From: Lentinula raphanica
Lineage: Eukaryota > Basidiomycota > Agaricomycetes > Agaricales > Omphalotaceae
Assembly (NCBI GenBank): GCA_027919835.1
Contig: JANVFP010000010.1
Span: forward strand, 1,423,340 to 1,487,339
Direction of reading: 5' to 3'
Length of the DNA stretch: 64,000 nt
This document shows, piece after piece, positions 54,729-64,000 of this stretch (positions within the stretch are counted from its first letter, which is position 1; every line of letters begins with the position of its first letter). The position numbers were made by a program, and so were the translations under genes. The notes beneath the pieces are model-generated. The model did no database searches. It was not told the DNA's origin and was given only the letters and a program-made list of their open reading frames with translations.

Positions 54729-57700
54729 ATGTCAGATATACGCTATAACGACGACGACGACGACGACGAAAGACGCTACGCGATTAGTGAGTTTTTCCAG
54801 AGTCCTTCATCTGAAAAGGATTGGGAACGATTTCGGAATCAGTTTTGGAGTAGTCAGGCTTCGCAGGACTCGCAAATGGCAGCAAACAGCGCTCTAGAGG
54901 CCCTTGCGGGTATGTCCTTTCGTTGTGCTTGATATGTTTCTTCTCATTATCAGGTTAGAATACGGCTCAGACGATGAAGAACTCGTATATCATCCTTCGA
55001 GCCCACAAGAATCTACGTTGACACGAATCGCCGCATTTCACGATGATCACGACGTACCAACTACATCCGATCCCAACCTCCTTGCAGGTATGCGATAGGT
55101 CTAACTATGTCCATCCATATTTCTCATCGCCCATCGTAGAAAACACTTCGAAAAATGATGGCGAACCTATGTCACAACCCATCACAGTACCCACTCTTAC
55201 TTCTCCTTTGATATCTGACCGGGACTGCTTGACGCGTGGAGGCTCACCGCTTATGTTCTCGTCTCAACCTGTTCACAAATTGTCGAGGATCAAACAAGAG
55301 TACGCTCGGCGATTTTTGGATATAGAGGCTATCGACGATGAAGAAGAAGAGATGGCGCGCGACAGTGATATCTCAGAAGGTAGGACTGCCTGCTTTGATT
55401 TTCAAATCTTCCTAAATTGTCGTGTCCAGATGATTTCATTGAATACTCCATGCCCGGCGACGCTTCTATCTCACAATCTTCTACGAGTACTTTTGTTCTG
55501 CCCCGAACTGAAACAGCTACGACTCGCTTCATCGACCATCTCGAAGAGACCTACGTTCACGGTAGTCAGACCCTGATCGAGGAGTCTGAGTCTCAGACGA
55601 TCGAGGAAATCACACGCACCAATCATCAAGACCGAGATTGGGTAGAAACGGTTCTGCTTGAGGCTACTCATCTTCCCGATGATTGGGTACTCTTTCGTGC
55701 TGATTGCAAGGTAAGATGAGCTTGTGTCATCGACGTCCACCTGTACTCATGTATCAACTTAGTCGGGCTCCGAATACAACATCCTCTTCGATGTCATGGA
55801 CTCGCCAATTCTTCAGCGCGAAGTGCGAAGTGCCTTCTATAATCCTTCTTTGGGTAGTCATATTTACTTCGAAGCTTCGATTCCTCATGATCGGCCCTCC
55901 GTTCTCATGAACTTCTTAACCGTGCACTCGGACATCTACGTCTCGTCTCTATTCTGCGTTCAGCCCATAGATCACAAAGCATGTCTGCGGATACTACCTC
56001 ATAATGACCGTATATTCTCTCCTGGTACTTGGGTCAAAATACAATCACCAGGTCTCTATAACGGCGACACGGGATTGGTTCGGGGCTTCGTCATATTCCA
56101 GGTCGATTGAACATCGCCGTAGCACTCGTTCCACGTATCGTTCGCGAATGGGACGAACCAGATCCTCCCCGTCCCAAACTCGATATCTTGACCGAGGATC
56201 ACCTCGATGAGAATGACATAGAAAGGCGGACCGCTAATGGAATCTCCTATTTCAAGTACAACAATCAATTCTTCGAGTCAGGTCTTATGATCGAATATTT
56301 CTCACCGGCTATGTTGTCTGTGGCGCCCGACATATCTTGGACAATCGCCGACTCTTCATAGAGAGCAAACACCCGTTCGTGTTACAACGGCTTAGCAGTA
56401 TGCCAACGCCTGAACTCTGGCACTTCGAAGAAGGGGAATCGGTTTCTATCGTAGGGGAGGAGCTTGACTTACACGGAGAGATTGCGAGAGGCATCATAAT
56501 TGAGGTTTTCATCGGAGAGTGCGAGGTGGAAACCAATGTCGGCGAGACTGTCGTCGTGCATATGGATCATCTTGTCAAGAGATTCGTACCCGGCGATTAT
56601 GTGAAGGTTATGAAGGGTACTCACACCGATACAAAAGGCCTGGTTGGTGAAAGAGATGGTCGTGTCCTTGGTTTGATTCCCGATTCCTCCCACTCTGTGG
56701 TATGTTATCTCAACAATCTATTCATTGTTCTTTTGCATCACCTTATCGTTCCTTTTCGCCAGAGCATCTGGGTCGATGTCAACAGTGTTACTGCAGCAGT
56801 TTCTGATTCTTCACTTCCCATGCCGACGAATAACTTTCCCTGGAAGGATCTCAAAGTTCGGCGAATCGATCACGATTTCTATGCGCAAATCGAGGGAGTG
56901 ATTAAAAGGGCTTGGCCTGACGGTCATGGTTCCGCTCGTATCTTAATGTATATCCCTTCGCACGATTGTTCCTTCGAACTAGATTACACCCAGGTCGCTG
57001 AGGTCGAGTGAGTGGCTCTCTTATGGTTCTCCCAAGTGACATTGAGCGTTTTGCAGGTCAGATAAAACCCTCGATCAACTTGCTCTGGACCTTGACGGGC
57101 AATCATTCTTCTTTGACCGTTTCAGGATCGATCGCTCTCTCCATCGGATGAAGACAGCCCCTGAACCCTGGATTGGTGCTCGTGTACGTGTTGTTCAAGG
57201 CCATAACCATGGTCTGACTGGCACCGTCCGGGATGTGAACCGTTATCGTGTCGACCTCAAAATGAATCCTCGGGCAAGTGGGATTATTCTGACGGTTGAA
57301 CTTGATGTCGCTCGAGGCAACATTGTAAGCCCTCAAGTGAGACTTGATTATGATTCTGTCCGTGAACTACAGTGAGCATCCCTGACATATCAGTCAATCT
57401 ATCATTTACTTTTCGCTAGAACATGTCAACTGTTACACCAAGTTATCCCTCCCAGCTGGCGACAGTCTTTTTTCATGCCGAGTACGACGTATATTCCCAC
57501 CAAAGACATTTCCCTGACAGACCCTGTTCCTGCTCGAGCTTACACTCCCGTAATTGATTGCGATGCAGTCTCGAAGTTATACGAATTTGTTGGCGCCTGG
57601 CATCCCGGCCTAGATAGCGGTGGAATCCCAACACATGGTAAGTTTCCTACTCGTTCGGTCGTGAAAAGCCTCCTCACAAGCTGGATAGAGGTCGACAAGT

Positions 57701-58248
57701 TAGGCCCGAACTTCGTGGCACCTCCTACTCACTTCCTTTGTAACCGAAATCTTCTTGGCATATCTATCCGAGTAGACATTGTCGATGGTCCTTACGACAC
57801 TCTCAAAACCAAAGCTGGTGAGAGATATGTCATTCCTACGCCTACGGCAAACGGAAACATACTCTTACGGGTTGATCAACCTAAGATTAAAGTTGGTGAT
57901 GTCTTTTTGGACACCACAACAGTTATGAAACACCGCGTTCGGCCAAAACCCAGCACTGAGAAAAGGTTGATGGTTGTAATTGGAGGAGTACAAGAACACA
58001 TTGGGAAACTCGTGCGGCGGATTCATCACTTTTTCAAGGGAAGCAAGACTGATGCAAATAAATGGTTCAAACTTGTTGTAGTGGAATTCTCAGGTGAAGC
58101 GGAGAGAGTCACGGATCTGGAGCTTGAGCTTTCACCTAACGACGTAGAATTTGTACGAGAGAGTGACAAAGTGCGGAGAGCTTCAACCCTCCTGTTAGCA
58201 GAAAGGCGACAGTTCTTGAGCCATTCAGCTCCCGAGATACGTCCATAG
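54729..58248 (+). pseudogene. KDZ passenger gene 1: Spt5-like KOW-repeat protein (two apparent frameshifts)
   Basis: The ATG at 54729 opens an acidic N-terminus (SDIRYNDDDDDDERR). At least six short introns fit, for example 54910-54953, 55381-55430 and 55711-55762. The protein has several KOW-type segments: FSPGTWVKIQSPGLYNGDTG, FVPGDYVKVMKGTHTDTKG, IGARVRVVQGHNHGLTGTV and, at the C-terminus, VVIGGVQEHIGKLVRRI. This order, with an acidic N-terminus and a region like the NGN part, resembles elongation factor Spt5. Two frame breaks (near 56085 and 56302) vanish if one C is added to a short C run. The gene is divergent from the transposase. Why a transposon should carry it is not known; a role in its own transcription is only a guess. 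Confidence 0.66.
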
Positions 58249-58481
58249 GCATATTATATGTTGTACTTTTGGAAAATTGAACAGTAATGAATTCAACCTC
58301 CTGGGCTCTCCCTTTGAGTATTACATCTAAGTCTCTAATGCTCGAAGACACTTCAGAACGCGTCCGAAATGACGTTAAACTAAACACAATGGAGGTGGTT
58401 CAGTCACGTTATCAAGAGGTGGATCCGTTGGTCTATGGTTGTGCACAACTTAATCTTTAACACCTATCGTGGTCGTTGTAG
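58249..58481. other. Spacer between KDZ passenger genes
   Basis: About 230 bp, no gene, presumably the terminator of gene 1 and promoter of gene 2. No TATA box is clear. Confidence 0.5.
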
Positions 58482-61400
58482 CGATGCCACCTCAAACTCG
58501 CGCCAGTCGTAAACTGCAATCACAAACCAACGGAATATCGCCGATGTTAACGTTGTCGACAGCGCAAGGCAGTAACCCTACAAGAGTATGTGTACTCCCT
58601 TGTTTTGCGGAATCATCCTCACTCACTCAGCATTCACAGAAGACCAAGCGGCAAAACACCAATGCGAGCAAGCGCAGCAAGCGACTGAAGACAGTATTGA
58701 ATAATGAGGAAGAGGAGGATAACAACAACGAAAGTGAAGTACCTTCAATAGTAGGTGTTGTTGCTTTGCTCGAAGTTCTGTGCTCAAAAGCTTAATGCCG
58801 TATAGGGTTCTAAGCGCAAGCGCTCCACTGCCGATGAAGACGTTGAGAAAGATGTTGAGGATCGTAATGAGAACATCAATAATACACCTGGAAGTTGGAC
58901 GACAAGGCAGCAGTCCAAGAAAAAACGTTCAAATGCTTTGGTAAGTGTTGTGCTTGATAGAATGAACTTTCTTCATGAACTCTGTGTAGGAACTCGGTGA
59001 ACAAGATCTCTCAGCGAGCCGTTCTCATCTGCTTGAAAGAGCCGCCACTCGTAACCCATCAAAGTCGCCTGCTGTCGGCCTTCTATCATCTGCCTCAGCC
59101 GAAGACAATGTTAGTTCTGATCACGAACTAGCTTCTCGTGACGTGCCATCTCCTTATGCGCCATCTCCTGACGCGCCATCTCTCGATGCTCAATCTCCCG
59201 AACCCCCAGCTCCTGACCCGCATGCGGCGCCATACGAGTGGTTTCTGAGTGGCCAAGATCCTCTAGTTAGTACCCCGGACGATTGGGAGGAGGAGGACGA
59301 CGGTCTCACAGCAGCTATCGTTGCACATCACCTTCAAAGAGTCGGCGAATTACGTGACAGCTACCGAGAGAAAGCTTGGGCGTTGAAACCTCATCTCGCT
59401 CAATTAATCGATCAAAGATGTGATCTCGAGGCGGAGGCTTTGGCTTGTTCACCCTACCACCCTAGGGACGAATTGCCAGAGGAAGACAGACTTCCCCTGA
59501 CCCCCGAAGAAATTGAAGAAGAAGAACTCAGAACCTTCAAGAGAGATCCCAACGACCCTGATAATATAGACGCGATCTACGAACACCTCAAACAGCATGA
59601 TATGATAGGTGTATACGGCATCTATTTTCGTTCAACTTACCTCTATCGCGAAGTGGTGACAGGTCTCCTACCCGAAGTATCAATGCATTTTCAGAAGCGA
59701 TTCGGGCCAGCGCTTCCACTAGAAATACTCATGCTTCATGATATGCGGAAGCAGTTGCCGCTTGATCCTCGAAGTGTTGCAGACCACGAGAAGCACCTGT
59801 CGTCATTCAAGATGCATAATGAAATGGATAACATCGACAAGTCTGACTTCCCGGATCAGCCTCAGCCTGCTCCTGCTGGTCCTAGCCAGCCCCGTCCTTC
59901 GATTGCTGGTCCTCGCCAGCCTCAGCCTCAACCTCCTCGTCCTCCGCTTGCTGGTCCTCACCAACCTCAGCCTCCTCGTCCTCCGCTTGCTGGTCCTCAA
60001 CCAACCTCAGCCTCCTCGTCCTCCGCTTGCTGGTCCTAGCCAGCATCAGCCTCCTCGTCCTCCGCTTGCGGGTCCTAGTCAGCGTCAGCCTTCTCGTCCT
60101 CCGCTTGCGGGTCCTAGCCAGCCTCAGCCTCCTCTGCTTGCTGGAGACATTGTTCATACCCAAAACGATCCCAACTCTCTCTTTGATATCGATGATTCTG
60201 AAGTTGTTTTTGCTTCTTCTAAAGGCAAACCTAGTCACGATGACTCTTTGGCGCCACGCACACACGAAAGTGGAGGAGAACGTAACGTCGATATTAATCT
60301 TGCCAGTCGCCGTGGAGCCCAAAGACGGCGTAACACGAAGGGCAAAGAGAAGGCCAAGCGCGTTTCTGATGATGAACCTTCATCAGCAGAGGATGAAGGA
60401 TCGTCAATCGAGGATGAAGAATCGTTGACTGGGAGCGAAGATTCACCGAGCGATGAGGAAGTTCAAGGACGGCAGAAGAGAGGTCCGTTACCCAAAACGC
60501 TCAAGAAAAAACTTGATAGCCTGCGTGCCGACTATGACAATGTTATTCATGATCTTTCTCGTGAATACAAGGTCGACTCTCAGCGCCTTTTCTCGTATTT
60601 CCATCCCGAAACTCCTATGACACGCGACCTGAATCTCTGGAACATTTTCGAAATGTGGTATGGCAAAAATGGTGAAACAAAGAAGCCTGAAACAAGTGCG
60701 TACATAGTCTACTGTTTATCTCAACGTATTCGAAGCATTTTTATAGTGCTTCTTGGCGAGTGGTCTACGTTTGTTAGCCAGGAGTTCGACAAGTATCTCA
60801 AAGCGAAACTCCCAGCGGACAAGTTGAAGGATCAAGACGCTCGGGAAGAAGCTCTTAAGGAGCAAATCGAGTGGTATAATGCAAACATGGACAATTTTGT
60901 TGAACGAAAAAAGCAGTCCGGAAGGATGGGAAAGACGCTCCTTAAGATCCTGCGGCCTATTATAGCAATGGTGCGTTCTTCCACAGTCTCTTTCTTGTGT
61001 CATCGCTGAGTTGAGATTCAGTCCAGGAAAATTCAACGAGAAACCGGTTATGAGATTGGTGGCTATGCGGTCCATTCAGAACTGAGAGCATAGCGTGGGT
61101 AGGGACAGACCTTCTTGAGACCGTAAAGGCAACACATGGTACTCAGATGATCGCCCAAGCAACACAAATAGCCTCTCTTGTGCAGTGAGTATCATCTAGA
61201 TTCTTTGTTGTTTTCCTCATCATTTCATAGGGTTCAGAAGATGGTCGATAACAACATCGATAAGCAGCTTGGGGAGCTAGCCAACCACTGTGTGCTCCCA
61301 AAGGGGGTGTCTACGGGACCGAGATCGTAAAGTTATTCCCAAAATTTTTGCTTATGATGCAGGTAGGTCCTTACTCTTGTGTCTCATGCACAAATTGATA

Positions 61401-62107
61401 GCGCTATGTATGTTGCAGAACGCATCCTAGGTGACGATGATTCAGTCAATATAGTACCATCAAAGCTTCAACCTACCATGTTCTTGACGTGGGCTTACCA
61501 GGCTAAATGTCGTATCATGAATTGGCCAGTCGGAGTCCCTTTTATCCACGGCAGTGGAAAATCTCACAAGAGAATCGAGGACACGGTTAAGAGTATTCAC
61601 AGCTATGCCTCAGAAGACTTGGAAAGATAGCTCATCCCCGCATTGCGCAAATCATGCGGGCTTCAAAGAATGAGGAAGAGCCTGACGATGCAGAGCCATA
61701 TTTTGAAATGGTGCGCTGGAGTGAAGGTATGTTTTGGTTGAATTGTGCAATGCTCGAAGTTGCTTTGCTCAGAAAGTTTTATGTATGCAGATGAACGGAA
61801 GCTTCCCTTAGATCGCATCGACAAAATCCACTTGTATCTGATATTGATGGCAATATCATTGTCGCAGTAGCACAGTCGGAGGCCTACCAGGAGGCTATCA
61901 CACGCTTTAGGGCTCATGGCACAAATGGCGTGAGTGCTGATGCACAGAACCCAGCAATGCCCAATCCCCGGCCTGCACAGAGAATGGCACCATTATATCA
62001 GGACGAGGACAATGAGGAAACAGATCCTCTTCGGGCTGAGCATCCTCCTCCTCTTCCGCCTAGGAACACTAGACCCCCATGGCCAGTTCCTGCTGTCCGA
62101 CCCTAAT
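58482..62107 (+). pseudogene. KDZ passenger gene 2: large protein of unknown function with Pro-rich repeats (frameshifts)
   Basis: Starts MPPQTRASRKLQSQTNG at 58482. The first exons are basic and low complexity. A longer exon (59143-60040) encodes a helical domain (LRDSYREKAWALKPHLAQL, GIYFRSTYLYREVVTG) followed by a tandem repeat of about 15 residues, PRPPLAGPSQPQP-like, six or more times. Then an acidic Ser/Asp stretch, KRGPLPKTLKKKLDSL and LWNIFEMWYGKNGETK lead into a helical region. Introns near 60696 and 60969 fit. One extra A near 60001 and one missing A near 61080 break the frame. The C-terminal end is Pro-rich and stops near 62105. I do not recognise the family; similar large genes are common next to fungal transposons, but I cannot name a role. 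Confidence 0.52.
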
Positions 62108-62429
62108 ACTGACTTATGGTTACTAGTCATGTATGATTATCAAAAATGTATGCAGTATTATATGATATGAACAAGTGATCTGATTACCCAATGTAATGGA
62201 ACGAAAAATTGAAGCCTTGAATGACTGAAACAAGTGTTCAACCTATCCATGAGGGCTGAATGAAATTGACCCACTGACTTCATAGAGATGGTTAATGAGG
62301 TGAGGAAAATGAAATGGAATACAGTAAGGATATTCCAGTTTAGAAATAGAATACACTGGAATAATGTTCATTACATACCATATATGATGAGATTAGCTCT
62401 ACACAATATATGGATTGATTCTCAACTAT
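62108..62429. other. Spacer before the KDZ right end
   Basis: AT-rich, no gene, presumably 3' untranslated sequence of passenger gene 2. Confidence 0.5.
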
Positions 62430-63091
62430 ATGGGATTCCCATAATAAGTGGTAGGTTGGGACTCCCAACTCAGGTGGGTTTCCCATAATGAGTGGTAGGG
62501 TTGGGAATCCCAAGTGACATGGGACTCCCATTAAAGGTGGGTATCCCATACTAAGTGGTCAGCATGGGATTCCCAGCTCATATGGGACTCCCATTAAGGT
62601 GGTTTCCCATAATAAGTGTTTAACTGGGATTCCCAACTGATGTGGGACTCCCATCTAAGTTGGGTTTCCCATAATAAGTGTTTAACTGGGATTCCCAACT
62701 GATGTGGGACTCCCATCTAAGTTGGGTTTCCCATAATAAGTAGTCAACTGGGATTCCCAACTGACATGGGACTCCCAATTCAGGTGGGTTTCCCATAATG
62801 AGTGGTAGGTTGGGACTCCCAGATTATATGGGACTGCCATATATAAAATTACTATGGGATGCCCAGACTAGATGGGATTCCCATACAAGTGGATATCCCA
62901 AATGGGAAGTCCATACTGAGATAATGGGCTTGGAGATCCCAGTTGGGTATCCCATCTGGGTGACCCATGTACTTGGGAATCCCATGTCTGGGAATCCCAC
63001 ACCTGGGACATCCCAGGATCAAGCTCTGTAGGCTATGGGATTTTGATGAAAGTTAAGCCTAAGTAGCCTAGTTAGGTGGGTGACTGAAGTG
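62430..63091 (-). repeat. KDZ right end: palindrome array plus terminal inverted repeat
   Basis: Mirror of the left end. TGGGATTCCCA-type palindromes run from 62430 to 63010, again with a 60-70 bp higher repeat carrying GGTTTCCCATAATAAGTG. The last ~80 bp are the terminal repeat ending GGTGACTGAAGTG. Confidence 0.9.
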
Positions 63092-64000
63092 GCGGCGGAA
63101 CCTTCTCGGGACCTAAAGCATTCCTGTGTTGCGCTGAAACTGTAGTGGTTGGACACTGTTGCACGTACGAAGGACAGAAACCGGAAGACAGAATCGCAAC
63201 TACGGTTCTGACTTGGCCTCCGTGCTCTTCTAAGACACAGGTCCGAGCCTTTCTGGGAACTGTTGGTCAGCTCCGGATGTTCATCCACAACTACGCTAAG
63301 AAAGCCTCACCTTTGACCAAATTAACGGCGAATATTCCGTTTGAGTGGAAGGATGAGCATGTCATAGCCATGGACCTGTTGAAAGACGGAGTCCGTAATG
63401 CACCAGCCTTAAGAGTCATAGTATATGACTGGGAAACACACTTAGCAGTGGATAGTTCTTACATGGGTACGGGATTTTACATCTATCAGATTGATCCTGT
63501 AGATCAGACGAAGATTTACTATAATTACTTCGGATCCATCCCGTATAATGAACGTGAAAGCTCGGTTTTCTCAATCTAAGCGTGAACTCTATGGTTTGAA
63601 GGTTGCTCTCCGAGCAACACACTATCTTCTTTATGGATGTCGGAAACTCACGGGGAAACGGATGCTAGCTATATTCAAGGAATGCTTGAAAATCCGAGTA
63701 GTGGTCCAAACGCTACGATCAACCGTTGGATTGAAGATATCCGTAAATTCCATTTTCGATTTGATCCATGTCAAAGGAGCAACCTTTGGACCTGATGGTT
63801 TGTCTCGAAGACCTCCGGGAGGTTGGACTACCCCTCGTCGGGAAACCGAAGAGGATCTAGCAGAAGATGCAGATGACTCCAACAACGTTAGGTTCTTCAA
63901 AGCGGACGAAGCGGATGATCCATTGCCCTTTGAATCATTCAAAGATCATATAGATCCCCGGACAGGATACTTTTGCGTGACCATTGAAGATGAGTTTGCG
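63092..64000 (+). pseudogene. B2 pol, continuation after KDZ: end of RT and RNase H (partial)
   Basis: From GCGGCGG-AACC the pol sequence resumes (FSGPKAFLCCAETVVVGH), through PPCSSKTQVRAFLGTVGQL and the RNase H start (LAVDSSYMGTGFYIYQ). Compared with B1 there is an extra A near 63558, a GTA to GG change near 63652 and an extra T near 63757, each shifting the frame. The window ends before the integrase. Confidence 0.86.

Larger units (their letters stand above)
49533..63091. mobile_element. KDZ-family DNA transposon (13.6 kb, complete, with two passenger genes)
   Basis: Terminal inverted repeats of about 80 bp start CACTTCAGTCACCC at both ends. GCGGCGG is duplicated at 49526-49532 and 63092-63098. 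B1 shows the empty site with a single GCGGCGG. Inside the ends lie arrays of TGGGA-N-TCCCA palindromes. It has three genes: a KDZ transposase (minus) and, divergent from it, a KOW-repeat gene and a third gene (both plus). KDZ elements are known to have expanded in basidiomycetes and often carry TET/JBP genes; none is present here. Confidence 0.93.
42817..64000 (+). mobile_element. Element B copy B2 (plus strand), interrupted by KDZ and cut by the window end
   Basis: Same family as B1. It has the 5' LTR, PBS, gag, an intact protease frame and pol up to 49532, then the KDZ transposon, then pol again from 63092 to the window end. It lies in a hAT transposase gene. The four bases before it are CCGT; the matching copy would be outside. 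Gag and protease are intact, while pol has several one-base indels. Confidence 0.93.

Noticed and set aside
49533..63091. TET/JBP dioxygenase gene within the KDZ element
   Set aside because: Such genes are known passengers of KDZ transposons, but none of the three genes shows the HxD or double-stranded beta-helix pattern.

Overview
This window comes from a filamentous fungus, most likely a mushroom-forming basidiomycete (Agaricomycetes). The evidence is short spliceosomal introns of about 50-65 nt, NOP9 and CFD1 orthologues of fungal type, a KDZ-family transposon with CxC clusters, and many long Gypsy and Copia retrotransposons. Nothing bacterial is present. About 85% of the window is mobile DNA, stacked in nests.

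Layout. (1) 1-31768: a minus-strand Copia element (3' part 1-1221, 5' part 29224-31768) is split by a 28-kb block, Gypsy-A (1222-29223), flanked by the duplication AACAC. Gypsy-A is a chromodomain Gypsy whose gag gene was hit twice by a second Gypsy family, here called element B. One hit left a solo LTR (8153-9851). The other is a complete 17.3-kb copy, B1 (10110-27447). (2) 31769-38959: a short host island with a small secreted-protein candidate, a MITE-like repeat, NOP9 (minus) and CFD1/NUBP2 (plus), the last two divergent. (3) 38960-42117: AT-rich old repeat debris, including a long inverted repeat and two tRNA-like segments. (4) 42118-42816: the 3' end of a hAT transposon, cut by a second element B copy, B2 (plus strand, 42817 to beyond the window end). 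B2's pol is in turn cut by a complete 13.6-kb KDZ DNA transposon (49533-63091) flanked by the 7-bp duplication GCGGCGG.

How the genes work together. Gypsy-A and element B carry gag, protease, RT/RNase H and integrase on one strand. Between pol and the 3' LTR, each also carries intron-containing genes on the opposite strand. In each family one of these genes encodes a protein with Zn2Cys6-like cysteine spacing. Each family is also dotted with its own short dyad: CCG-N-CGG in Gypsy-A and GATC-N5-GATC in element B. The dyads occur in LTRs, introns, coding and non-coding parts alike. I infer, without proof, a self-encoded DNA-binding protein plus dispersed-site system, possibly for anti-silencing or self-recognition. 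This is the most interesting signal here. The KDZ transposon carries a transposase, a divergent Spt5-like KOW-repeat gene and a third gene of unknown function.

Caution: many frameshifts in B2, KDZ and even CFD1 are single-base changes in homopolymers, so part of the apparent decay may be assembly error. By contrast, the three nonsense codons found are all explainable as CGA to TGA, which fits CpG methylation-driven decay.
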